Shown here one piece after another: positions 27,124 through 35,417 of a stretch of DNA of 48,804 nucleotides. The notes under the pieces are model-generated. The model saw nothing but the letters and a program-made list of their open reading frames with translations, had not been told where the DNA came from and did not search any database. The stretch's first letter is position 1. Each line of letters begins with the position of its first letter. The stretch comes from an uncultured Bacteroidia bacterium (GTDB lineage: Bacteria > Bacteroidota > Bacteroidia > Bacteroidales > UBA932). Location of the stretch: contig CACZCQ010000016.1 in NCBI GenBank assembly GCA_902779765.1, positions 1-48,804 on the forward strand, read 5' to 3'. The translations under genes and the position numbers were made by a program.

Positions 27124-29952
27124 ATGCCTGAGATGTCCAAAAAGTTTGTCCCCAAGCACTTTGGTGACAAGAATCCAAATCCCAAGCTGATCAGATTCGT
27201 CCGCCACGTAACGGACCGCATTCCCGGAAAGGTGAAGATGACCACCGAAGCCCCTGAGTACTGGGGCCTTGCCTGCATCTTCGAGGACGAGATGGATGCC
27301 GTGACCCGCGAGGCCTCCCTGGACCTTCTCCTGGACATGCTCCCAGGGAATTTCTTCAAGGTCCGCAAGCATCACACGTATGCCTGTCTCCACGGTATGA
27401 ATGCGGAAAAGCATTATACTCCGGACGACAAGTCCTTCGACGACCTGCTTGACAAGCTGGCTTATTTCGGGATGCTCGAGTACGACTACGGAGACAAATA
27501 CACCAAGGACGGTCCCGTTCCCGGGACGACATACGAAAGGGAAGACCGGATCTACTGGGTGCCCATGTTCGTTCCCGGTTCCGCCGAATACACGAACATG
27601 AATACCGGCCTTATGGACAGGCATCCCGAGCTGGCGATGTTCTTTGAGCGGATGACGTTCCTGCCTCTCGAGAAAGTCACTCCGATGGTACCTATGGGAG
27701 GCTCAGGAATAGGCATGCACGTGATCCCGGTCGAGAAGGCTATCTCAATGGAGAACCAGTCGGTCGACATCGAGCACATATCATATTGGCTCAAGAGATA
27801 TGAAGGCCATATCGGAGTGGGAATCTGTTCCTGCCGTTACGGCCGCAAGAAACTGGATGAGGGTTGCGCCGACGACTACCGCGACTGGTGCATCGGCGTC
27901 GGTGACATGGCGGACTATCTCAGGGAGACCGGCCGCGGTCACGACATAACATACGAAGAGGCCATGGCCATCCTGAAGAAGGCAGAGGACCATGGTTTCG
28001 TCCACCAGATCACTAACATTGACGGGGAAGGGAAGATATTCGCCATCTGCAATTGCAATGTCAAGATCTGCAATGCGCTTCGTACCTCGCAGCTGTTCAA
28101 CACTCCCAATCTGTCGCGCAGCGCCTATGTGGCCGAAGTGGATCCTAAGAACTGCGTCGCCTGCGGCCGCTGTGTCGAATACTGTCCGGCCGGTGCAGTC
28201 AAGCTCGGTCAGAAGCTCTGTACCAAGAACGGACCGGTGGAATATCCAAAGCAGGAGCTACCTGACGCATCGGCTTGGGGCAAGCACAAATGGACTGAGG
28301 ATTATCGTGACAGGAACCGTATAAACTGCTATCCGACAGGTACTTCTCCATGCAAGACCGCATGCCCGGCCCATATCGCCGTCCAGGGTTACCTGAAGAA
28401 GGCTGCAGAAGGCAAGTACACCGAGGCCCTTGAACTCATCAAGCGGGAGAACCCCTTCCCGGCAGTCTGCGGAAGGATATGCAACCGCCGGTGCGAAGAT
28501 GCCTGTACGCGCGGGACCATCGACCAGCCGATTGCCATCGATGCCGTCAAGAAGTTCATTGCCGAGCAGGACCTGAAGGCCGGGACCCGTTTTGTCCCGG
28601 AGGTCAATATCGTCTCCAATGTCCAGGACCGCTGGGAAGAGAAGATCGCCATTATCGGAGGAGGTCCGGCCGGCCTGAGCTGCGCCAACTATCTGGCGAC
28701 CATGGGTTACCTTCCCACTGTGTTCGAGAAGAACGAAGAGCCCGGAGGAATGCTGCGTTATGGTATCCCTTCATACAAGCTGGAGAAGGATGTTATCGCA
28801 GCCGAGATCGACATAATGAAGGAGATCGGGGTAGAAATACGTACCGGTGTCGAGGTTGGGAAGGACGTTACCATCCAGCAGCTCCGTGAGGAGGGCTATA
28901 AGGCATTCTACGTGGCCATCGGCTGCCAGGGCGGCCGCCTGCCCGGTATTCCCGGTGAGACCCTTCCAGGCACTGCCACGGCAATCGATTTCCTGCACGG
29001 TGCCAACACCGGCAAGGTAAAGGTTTCCGGCAAGGTCGTGGTGGTCGGCGGAGGTAATGTCGCCATCGACGCCGCCCGAGTAGCAAAGCGAAGCGGAGCT
29101 TCAGATGTCACTATGCTTTCGCTTGAAACCGAGGATATTATGCCCGCATCGCCTGAAGAGAGAACTGAGGCACGTGAAGACGGAATCGTGCTGAAACCTG
29201 GTTGGGGGCCGAAGGAAGTCCTCGGTTCAGACAAGGTCGAGGGGATCGTTTTCAAGAAATGTACTTCCGTATTCGACGGGAACCATCGTTTCGCTCCCGA
29301 ATATGACGAGAACGAGCTCATTACCCTTGATGCTGACATGGTTATATTCGCCATCGGCCAGACGGTCATCCTCAATGACCTGCTCAAGGACACGAAGGTC
29401 GAATTCTTCCGTGGTGTCTATCCTGTCGCAGACAAACTTACCTACCAGACAGCGGAGGAAGACATATTCGTAGGAGGGGATGTTTTCACAGGTCCAAAGT
29501 TCGCCATCGATGCCATTGCGGCCGGAAAGGAAGCGGCCGAATCGCTTCACCGGTACGTGCAGCACGGTCATATGACAATAGGCCGCAACCGCCGCGATTT
29601 CATAGAGCTGGACAAGGGTAACATAGAGGTCGGATCCTATGACAATTCATCCCGTCAGGATCCGGGAGTCACTCTGCTCAAGAATCCTTTCCGCGAGTAC
29701 CATAACACCCTCACCGAAGAGCAGGTACGCAGGGAAACCGCCCGCTGCCTCAGTTGCGGTGCATCTGTCGTGGATGAGAACAAGTGCATCGGATGCGGAA
29801 TCTGCACGACGAAGTGCGGTTTCGATGCAATCCATCTGCACAGGGTGCATCCGGAGGCCAGCCACATGGTCACTTCGGAGGATAAGTTCAGCGGAATCCT
29901 GCCCTACATGCTCAAGCGTGCCGGAAAGATTCTCGTCTCCAAAAAGAAATAA
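27124..29952 (+). CDS. Multi-cluster Fe-S/FAD oxidoreductase, GltD/NfnB-like
   Basis: The 942-residue cytoplasmic protein has several parts. Residues 1 to about 340 are a novel-looking cysteine domain with C235-x-C237, C248, C256 and C309-x-C311/C316. A 4Fe-4S ferredoxin motif follows at C344, C347, C350 and C354. Then comes a GltD-type Fe-S segment (C402, C410, C414, C449, C453, C457, C461), FAD binding (GGGPAG 512-517), NAD(P) binding (GGGN 642-645) and a C-terminal cysteine region (C875, C878, then C888, C891, C894, C898). The middle is the glutamate-synthase-beta/NfnB module that moves electrons between NAD(P)H and ferredoxin-like partners. There is no glutamate synthase large subunit nearby. 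Its place between hypB and hypA suggests it feeds or drains electrons for a nickel-dependent partner; that is inference. Confidence 0.85.
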   Translation: MPEMSKKFVPKHFGDKNPNPKLIRFVRHVTDRIPGKVKMTTEAPEYWGLACIFEDEMDAVTREASLDLLLDMLPGNFFKVRKHHTYACLHGMNAEKHYTPDDKSFDDLLDKLAYFGMLEYDYGDKYTKDGPVPGTTYEREDRIYWVPMFVPGSAEYTNMNTGLMDRHPELAMFFERMTFLPLEKVTPMVPMGGSGIGMHVIPVEKAISMENQSVDIEHISYWLKRYEGHIGVGICSCRYGRKKLDEGCADDYRDWCIGVGDMADYLRETGRGHDITYEEAMAILKKAEDHGFVHQITNIDGEGKIFAICNCNVKICNALRTSQLFNTPNLSRSAYVAEVDPKNCVACGRCVEYCPAGAVKLGQKLCTKNGPVEYPKQELPDASAWGKHKWTEDYRDRNRINCYPTGTSPCKTACPAHIAVQGYLKKAAEGKYTEALELIKRENPFPAVCGRICNRRCEDACTRGTIDQPIAIDAVKKFIAEQDLKAGTRFVPEVNIVSNVQDRWEEKIAIIGGGPAGLSCANYLATMGYLPTVFEKNEEPGGMLRYGIPSYKLEKDVIAAEIDIMKEIGVEIRTGVEVGKDVTIQQLREEGYKAFYVAIGCQGGRLPGIPGETLPGTATAIDFLHGANTGKVKVSGKVVVVGGGNVAIDAARVAKRSGASDVTMLSLETEDIMPASPEERTEAREDGIVLKPGWGPKEVLGSDKVEGIVFKKCTSVFDGNHRFAPEYDENELITLDADMVIFAIGQTVILNDLLKDTKVEFFRGVYPVADKLTYQTAEEDIFVGGDVFTGPKFAIDAIAAGKEAAESLHRYVQHGHMTIGRNRRDFIELDKGNIEVGSYDNSSRQDPGVTLLKNPFREYHNTLTEEQVRRETARCLSCGASVVDENKCIGCGICTTKCGFDAIHLHRVHPEASHMVTSEDKFSGILPYMLKRAGKILVSKKK

Positions 29953-29963
29953 CCGCAGCCGGA

Positions 29964-30314
29964 ATGCACGAATTGGGTATAGTCTTCTACATCATCCGCG
30001 ACGTCAAGCAGGCGGCCGGGGAAAACAATGTCGACCATGTCTCGGCAGTGGTGATGAACATCGGGGAAGTCTCGACGGTCATCCCCGAATACCTTGCAGA
30101 CTGCTGGAGATGGGCTGCTGACAAGGAGCCGCTGCTTGAAGGATGCGAGTTGAAGGTCAATATCATTCCGGCGGTCACCCATTGCGATGATTGCGGGAAG
30201 GATTACGAGACTGTCAAATATGGGAAGACCTGCCCGTTCTGCAGCAGCGGGAATACCTTCCTCCTCCGTGGTAACGAGGTGGAAATAAAAGAAATAGAAG
30301 TATCAAACAATTAA
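29964..30314 (+). CDS. hypA: HypA-family nickel metallochaperone
   Basis: The 116-residue protein has the essential N-terminal nickel-binding Met-His-Glu (MHE) and the zinc site formed by C74-x2-C77 and C90-x2-C93. This is the full HypA pattern at the normal length of about 113-118. The segment IGEVSTVIPEYL matches the family consensus. HypA receives or delivers Ni2+ together with HypB. It follows the oxidoreductase by 11 bases and precedes a small membrane protein by 11 bases, so all are one transcription unit. No nickel enzyme of known type lies in the window, so its client is unknown and could be the DUF5692 protein or an enzyme elsewhere in the genome. Confidence 0.95.
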   Translation: MHELGIVFYIIRDVKQAAGENNVDHVSAVVMNIGEVSTVIPEYLADCWRWAADKEPLLEGCELKVNIIPAVTHCDDCGKDYETVKYGKTCPFCSSGNTFLLRGNEVEIKEIEVSNN

Positions 30315-30325
30315 AAGACAATCAT

Positions 30326-30682
30326 ATGGCTTGTTTTGTAGTCCCTCTTATCCAGGCTGTCGCGACAAGCGTGTACCGCAAGCGCAACATCCAGTCTGTC
30401 ACGAGTCCCGATGCATCGCCTTTCAAACGGCATCTCCCGTCACTCGAGAAGATGCTCTGGGGTGGAACGGTCATGCTTATCGTGGACCACATAATCAACG
30501 GAGAACTCACGTGGCGTTTCCCGTTCTTCACCGCCCTTGACCAGGCTGGCGGGGGAGCGGTAATGCTCAAGGAGATGCTGACCGTGGGTGTTCCGATGTC
30601 ACTTGCCCTGACTGCCTTATGGGCGGTATGGGCTGTTTTGGAATCCAGGAAGGAATCTATTCATATCCAAACTAATAACTAA
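30326..30682 (+). CDS. Small membrane protein of the hypAB/DUF5692 cluster
   Basis: The 118-residue protein has an N-terminal hydrophobic start, a basic loop with YRKRN and FKRHLPSLEK, a membrane segment at about residues 43-60 and another at about 88-106, and a polar tail. A DHIINGELTW stretch lies between the two segments. I know no named family. The spacing (11 bases from hypA and 11 to the DUF5692 gene) makes it a likely partner of the DUF5692 protein, perhaps a second subunit of one membrane complex. That assignment is positional only. Confidence 0.8.
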   Translation: MACFVVPLIQAVATSVYRKRNIQSVTSPDASPFKRHLPSLEKMLWGGTVMLIVDHIINGELTWRFPFFTALDQAGGGAVMLKEMLTVGVPMSLALTALWAVWAVLESRKESIHIQTNN

Positions 30683-30693
30683 AATCTAGAGTT

Positions 30694-31785
30694 ATGTTTT
30701 TCCAAGTGTATGGGGCTGATGCCCTTGCCCAATGGGGGATGCTGCTGGTCGTCCTTGTCGGCCTGATCCTCCTTAATGAATTCGCACGCCGCACCAAGGT
30801 CGGCGGTGCCATCATGTTCTTCGTCATTCCGGCCATCCTGACCGTCTATTTCGTGGCGATAGCCATAGGTGCCGCCAACGGATCGGAATGGGCGTTGAAG
30901 AACCAGACCCATCTGTACATGAACGGCTGGTTCCATTATGCCAAGCTCTACGCTGCCCTGACTGGCTGTATCGGCTTCATGATGATCAAGTACAAATGGG
31001 GGATCGGTGCAAAGCACTGGTTCAAGCCTTTCCCGTTCGTCATCGTGGCCATCAACATCCTCATCGCAGTGGCCTCCGACTTCGAATCCGCAATCAAAGG
31101 ATGGAACTGCTGGTGGCTCTCCAGCGAGGGAGTGTGGCTCTATGGAGGCTGGCACAACGTGATGAACGGTGTCGCCGGTATCCTGAATATCTTCTGTATG
31201 ACTGCATGGTGGAACGTCTATGCGTCCAAGGACAAGAAGGATATGATCTGGGCCGACATGACCTGGGTCTATATAGTCATCTACGATATCTGGAACTTCG
31301 CCTATACCTACAACTGCCTTCCTACCCATTCCTGGTACTGCGGTATCGCCCTGCTCCTTGCTCCGACCGTGGCAGCTATCTGCTGGAACCGTGGAGGATG
31401 GATCCAGAACCGCGCCAACACCCTTGCCATCTGGTGCATGTTCGCCCAGGTGTTCCCGCTCTTCCAGGAGACCTTCAAGGATGGCCGTCAGTGGTTCGAC
31501 TGGGCAGTCCTTCCTGTACAGTATCCCGAGGGCGTGACCACCATCGAGAAGATCTATGAAGTTGCAGGAGGCAATGCTGCGGCTGTAGGCACAACCGTTG
31601 ACAGCGTGGCAGCCAATCCTACGATGATGACGGTTATCAGCGCACTCGCCCTGGTCACCAACCTCATCGCTATCTGCTACATCATCAGCGTCTCCAAGAA
31701 ACGCCATATCAATCCTTACAAGGAGGATGTGTTCATCAACCAGAAGTACTACAAGGATTCGATGGCCCGCGCCGATGTCTCCTAG
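30694..31785 (+). CDS. DUF5692 family multi-pass membrane protein
   Basis: The 363-residue protein has about eight or nine membrane segments, is rich in Trp and Tyr, and fits the DUF5692 family of unknown function. Potential metal or proton ligands cluster in and next to membrane segments: H in NQTHLYMNGWFHYAK, H in GGWHNVMNG, acidic residues in MIWADMTWVYIVIYDIW, and Cys/His in NCLPTHSWYC. It ends the cluster before a strong terminator. Linked hypA and hypB make a nickel-dependent membrane protein, or a nickel or electron pathway across the membrane, worth considering. The function is not known, and nothing here proves metal binding. Confidence 0.82.
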   Translation: MFFQVYGADALAQWGMLLVVLVGLILLNEFARRTKVGGAIMFFVIPAILTVYFVAIAIGAANGSEWALKNQTHLYMNGWFHYAKLYAALTGCIGFMMIKYKWGIGAKHWFKPFPFVIVAINILIAVASDFESAIKGWNCWWLSSEGVWLYGGWHNVMNGVAGILNIFCMTAWWNVYASKDKKDMIWADMTWVYIVIYDIWNFAYTYNCLPTHSWYCGIALLLAPTVAAICWNRGGWIQNRANTLAIWCMFAQVFPLFQETFKDGRQWFDWAVLPVQYPEGVTTIEKIYEVAGGNAAAVGTTVDSVAANPTMMTVISALALVTNLIAICYIISVSKKRHINPYKEDVFINQKYYKDSMARADVS

Positions 31786-31805
31786 TCCAGGCTGACAGAA
31801 TAATC

Positions 31806-31840
31806 AAAGTCCCGGAAAACCAATGGTTTCCGGGACTTTT
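31806..31840. terminator. Strong bidirectional terminator
   Basis: A 13-bp perfect stem, AAAGTCCCGGAAA (31806-31818) with TTTCCGGGACTTT (31827-31839), lies between two convergent genes, 20 bases after the DUF5692 stop. T runs follow on both strands, so it can serve both directions. Confidence 0.9.
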
Positions 31841-31858
31841 CATTCTTGGGTATACTGC

Positions 31859-33178
31859 CTAGAATATGTAGTTGAGTCCGATGTTGATACCGATGTTGCC
31901 GTCGTTGGGATCCAGGCACTTCGCGAATTCGAAGTTGATGTTGAAGTTCTGGTTCATGATGACGTGGAGTCCGATACCTGCTCCCATGTGGAGTTTCTCG
32001 GCATTCTGGGTATAGAAATCGGCAGCGGTATAGGTCTTTCCGTCAACGTTGGATACGACTGTCTTGTCATTCAGCAGGGACTTCATCTGTTCTGCCCTGT
32101 AGGGACTCACGATCATTCCTGCATCGAAGAACGGATTCGTGGCAAGGGTCCAGTTCTGGTTGATCCAGCGGAACTTGGCGAAACTCCAGCGAAGCTCGAA
32201 GTTGGACCAGGCGTAACTGTTGCCCATCAGCCTGTTGGCAGTGGTACCGCGGACGGTGCAGGTGGATCCGAGACCTTCCGTGTTGATCTGCTTCATGTTC
32301 AGGGACTGGATGCTCTGAAGCAGGTAGAATGGCGCGTTGCCGGCTATAAGTCCCTGATATGCAAGATGGTATCCAAATGTCAGGCGGTCCTGGACAACTG
32401 GGAAGAATTGTTTCCAGTGTGCAGCGAGCTTAAGGTAGTTGTTATCATGCTTGGAAATGATATCCGGTGATCCGAAGGCATAGAGTTCAAGATTGGCTCC
32501 ACGTGTAGGATTGTTCTCGTGGTCACGGCTGTCATAGACCACGCCTGCCTTGAATTCGAGATGCTGTCCGCCATTCTTCTCGGCATCAGGGATGACTCCG
32601 TTCTTGAGATAGAGGTCATACAGCGAGGTCGTTCCGTCCACCAGTCCCTTGTTCCTGGCATGTCCGGTCTTCATATTCCAGTATGTGATACCGCCGGCCC
32701 ATCCCCATTTGCTGTCTCCGAACGTGCCCTGGAGGCATGTCATGATGCGGAATATGTCACGCTTCATGATAAAGAAGCCGAGTCCGTCGTCGGTGATCCT
32801 GTCAAGTTCCGGCACGTAAAGCGATGATGCGCCGTTGAAGCCATAGAACGAATATGTATTGTTACCGAAATAGGATATAGCCGCTGATACCCTCAGCCCG
32901 GGGATAAGGTATTTGCTGTCGAAGAAGCTGTGGAGCACGGTGTTTCCCTTCGAGTAGCGGGACACTTCCACATTGGCTTTCCACATGTATTCAGGATAAG
33001 TGGAGCCGTCGCCATACCAGTAGATATCGGTAAGTGCGCCATAGTGCCATCCAAGGTCGGATGAGTAACCGACGGCAGGAAGCGGACCGAAATTGAGGCC
33101 GGTCTTCTTGACTTCCTGGGCATTGGATGAGAGGATGCAGCCGGCCAGAAGGGCGGCCGCCAAAATTGTTTTTTTCAT
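31859..33178 (-). CDS. Omp85/BamA-like outer-membrane beta-barrel protein
   Basis: The 439-residue protein has a signal peptide ending SSNAQ and then continuous beta-barrel-like sequence with amphipathic strands. A VYDSRDHENNPTRGANLELYAF block and a C-terminal strand ending in Phe (LNYIF) are like the BamA/TamA surface-antigen domain. There are no POTRA repeats before the barrel, so it is a short stand-alone barrel of the kind seen in Bacteroidota with unclear roles. The start codon overlaps the acyltransferase stop by four bases (ATGA), so translation is coupled. It is the last gene of the symporter-acyltransferase-barrel unit. Confidence 0.85.
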   Translation of the reverse strand: MKKTILAAALLAGCILSSNAQEVKKTGLNFGPLPAVGYSSDLGWHYGALTDIYWYGDGSTYPEYMWKANVEVSRYSKGNTVLHSFFDSKYLIPGLRVSAAISYFGNNTYSFYGFNGASSLYVPELDRITDDGLGFFIMKRDIFRIMTCLQGTFGDSKWGWAGGITYWNMKTGHARNKGLVDGTTSLYDLYLKNGVIPDAEKNGGQHLEFKAGVVYDSRDHENNPTRGANLELYAFGSPDIISKHDNNYLKLAAHWKQFFPVVQDRLTFGYHLAYQGLIAGNAPFYLLQSIQSLNMKQINTEGLGSTCTVRGTTANRLMGNSYAWSNFELRWSFAKFRWINQNWTLATNPFFDAGMIVSPYRAEQMKSLLNDKTVVSNVDGKTYTAADFYTQNAEKLHMGAGIGLHVIMNQNFNINFEFAKCLDPNDGNIGINIGLNYIF

Positions 33179-34389
33179 ACTTGATTGGTTATTAAATGCT
33201 TGTAAGTATCTTTAAGTTTCTTGTGTCCTATGAGCAACCGGATGTCGGATATGAAGATCCGTCCCCTTTCCAAGGCTTCATAGAATACCGTGTAGGAACC
33301 CAGGGCCAGCAGGAAGGCAAGGGCAGCCATTTTGAACGGCAAGCAGAGGAAGAAGACGAGCCCCCACACGATAAGCATCAGTGGCATAATGGCGAATTTG
33401 ACTCCGAAACGTGCGGTACGGACGAAGGCCTTGTCCTTGATCTTTGCCGCAAGATATTCAGAAAGGAGCCACATCGGGGCAGAGACCACGGTTGAGAAGA
33501 GGACGAGAGGCAACATGATTATACCGGCCAGGGTCTTGCCGATGATTCTCAGCAGAGGCTTTCTTCGGCCGAATGACCATGAAGATATCCTTTCGGATTT
33601 CCTCCTGAGGTCGAACTCTCCCGCCCGGTTGATCATCTCTTCTCCTGCAGCCATCGCTGTATCCTGTCCTGATATCTTGGTCAGCGACCAGCGTCCGTCG
33701 TAAGTTTCATCGTCCGGAAGGCAGGTGAAAAGTGAGGAAATCCGTTCTCTCAGTATTTCCAGGATCAACTTGTACAGCTTGCTTTTCACCATCCCGGGAT
33801 TGGAGGCTGCCAGCTCCGTCACATTGACGGGCTCGCCGTAACGGATGGACATCGGGGTGCGGATACGGTAATAGTCCTGGTATTCAAGTCCGACGGGAAC
33901 GATGTATACAGGCTTCCTTCCTCTGATCTTTTCGTTCGTGAGGAGCGCCGTGCGCACAATACCTTTCTTGAGCGGGAGGAGTGAATGCTTCGGACGGTGA
34001 GTCCCTTCGCAGAACATGCAGTACTTCATTCCGTGGTCCAGGCATTCGACCACTTCTTCCATTGTCTTATGGTTCTCCAGGACAGCCTGGACTCCATCCC
34101 TCACCCTGGGGATAGGAAGGATCTTCAGGAAACGCAGGATCCTGTTGACTGCAGGTTTCCTGAAAATGTCCGCCCTGGCACCGAACAACGTGGCCTCTTT
34201 CCAGTCCTGCAGGATGACGAGGGCGTCCATCAAGGTATTGCAATGGTTCGGGGCGAGCAGAACGGCACCATCCTTGGGAATATTCTCCTTCCCTTCGGAC
34301 TTTATGCTGCTGAATATGCTGCGGATGGCATCATCGCACCATATCCTGGCCCAGGAGTATCTCCAGTCTTTTTCGAATGGTTTTCTCAT
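33175..34389 (-). CDS. PlsC-like acyltransferase with C-terminal membrane domain
   Basis: The 404-residue protein has a 1-acylglycerol-3-phosphate acyltransferase domain in its first 250 residues. The catalytic motif is NHCNTLMD with H49 and D55, a five-residue spacer rather than the usual four, which I recall in the Bacteroidota branch of the family. FCEGTH supplies the second motif. The last 130 residues hold two or three hydrophobic segments. It probably makes phosphatidic acid or another acyl ester at the inner membrane. It starts two bases after the symporter stop codon and overlaps the barrel gene start by four bases. The acyl acceptor is not certain. Confidence 0.88.
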   Translation of the reverse strand: MRKPFEKDWRYSWARIWCDDAIRSIFSSIKSEGKENIPKDGAVLLAPNHCNTLMDALVILQDWKEATLFGARADIFRKPAVNRILRFLKILPIPRVRDGVQAVLENHKTMEEVVECLDHGMKYCMFCEGTHRPKHSLLPLKKGIVRTALLTNEKIRGRKPVYIVPVGLEYQDYYRIRTPMSIRYGEPVNVTELAASNPGMVKSKLYKLILEILRERISSLFTCLPDDETYDGRWSLTKISGQDTAMAAGEEMINRAGEFDLRRKSERISSWSFGRRKPLLRIIGKTLAGIIMLPLVLFSTVVSAPMWLLSEYLAAKIKDKAFVRTARFGVKFAIMPLMLIVWGLVFFLCLPFKMAALAFLLALGSYTVFYEALERGRIFISDIRLLIGHKKLKDTYKHLITNQV

Positions 34390-34390
34390 G

Positions 34391-35344
34391 CTAGCCGTTC
34401 AGGCGTTTGTCACGTATATTGAATATCGAAGAAACCGTCAGTCCGGAGATGATATGCCAGATACCCCACCAAGCCGTGATCACGAGCATGCCTCCGTGAG
34501 GAGGGAAGCCGGTGAAGATGGAAGTGCCCAGCAGGAGAACAAGCCCGAGGCCGGAATTCTGGATACCGGTTTCGATTGTCAGGGTCCTCCTGTCACGGAA
34601 GGGTACCTTGAAAGCCGTCCCCATTCCGAAACCGATGCACAGGGCCAGGAGATTATGGATGAATACGACAACGAATATGTATTTGACGCACTTGAGGAAG
34701 GCGTCTATGTTGCCTGTGAAGGAGAGGACCACCATTGCGATGAAGAACACGATGGATATCCATTGGAACGGTTTCTTGAGTTTGTCGGCGACCTTCGGAA
34801 GGAAATGCGAGCATAGGATGCCGAGGGTAAGGGGGATACCGAGCAATATGAATATGGTCTTGAAGACGTCCCAAAGCGGAATGACCAGGGTCGGCACCTC
34901 TGCGGCGACATTTGCAGTATGAAGGTACAGGTTACCCCACAGGAAGAAGTTCGCCGGAGTCATCAGGACGGCAAGGGCAGTGCTGATGGCAGTCAGTGAT
35001 ACGGACAGCTCGATGTTGGCCTTGGAAAGCGAGGACATGAAATTGGAGATGTTCCCACCCGGGCAGGATGCGACAAGTATCATTCCGAGTCCCATCATCG
35101 GGGAAATCCAGTTGCCCATCAGCACCGCCAGCAGGAAAGTGAATGCCGGCAGGAGGACGAGCTGGCAGAGCATGCCGAGCAGGACGGATTTGGGTTTCTT
35201 GAATACTTCGATGAAGATGTGTGGCTTGATGCCGAGAGCGACTCCGAACATTACGAAAGCAAGCACGATATTGATTGTGTTCATGCCCCCTGCATTCAAT
35301 GTTACATCGATCTTGTCAATGATGGCGGCTGTTTCTGGACTCAT
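34391..35344 (-). CDS. Bile acid:Na+ symporter (BASS) family transporter
   Basis: The 317-residue inner-membrane protein has nine or ten hydrophobic segments and the SBF/BASS signatures: GMILVASCPGGNISNFMSSL (88-107), which forms the first crossover, and ETGIQNSGLGLVL in the second half with the Na+-site Glu and Gln. I start it at MSPETAA (35344). An in-frame ATG at 35380 would add 12 residues and is less likely. BASS proteins carry bile acids, pantoate, pyruvate or other organic anions with Na+. The substrate here is not fixed by the sequence, but steroid-type reductases lie elsewhere in the window. It is the first gene of the unit with the acyltransferase and barrel genes. Confidence 0.9.
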   Translation of the reverse strand: MSPETAAIIDKIDVTLNAGGMNTINIVLAFVMFGVALGIKPHIFIEVFKKPKSVLLGMLCQLVLLPAFTFLLAVLMGNWISPMMGLGMILVASCPGGNISNFMSSLSKANIELSVSLTAISTALAVLMTPANFFLWGNLYLHTANVAAEVPTLVIPLWDVFKTIFILLGIPLTLGILCSHFLPKVADKLKKPFQWISIVFFIAMVVLSFTGNIDAFLKCVKYIFVVVFIHNLLALCIGFGMGTAFKVPFRDRRTLTIETGIQNSGLGLVLLLGTSIFTGFPPHGGMLVITAWWGIWHIISGLTVSSIFNIRDKRLNG

Positions 35345-35367
35345 AATTGCAAAAATAGCAATAATCG

Positions 35368-35397
35368 TTTGAATCTGCATTAAAATCAATATATTTG
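35368..35397 (+). promoter_or_regulatory. Bacteroidota-type promoter for the gene at 35418
   Basis: TTTG (35368-35371), an 18-base spacer and TATATTTG (35390-35397), an exact TAnnTTTG match. ATG 35418 follows 20 bases later. On the opposite strand, TATTTTTG (35357-35350) ends five bases before the symporter start and may be its -7 box. Confidence 0.7.
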
Positions 35398-35417
35398 CTT
35401 TAAATAACAAACCAGCG

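Noticed and set aside
26695-27624. 309-codon minus-strand frame across hypB and the oxidoreductase start
   Set aside because: It overlaps two well-supported genes and has no recognisable motif.
26426-31785. A hydrogenase or urease gene within the hypA/hypB cluster
   Set aside because: No large or small hydrogenase subunit, urease subunit or hypCDEF sequence is visible. The only other proteins are the oxidoreductase and two membrane proteins.
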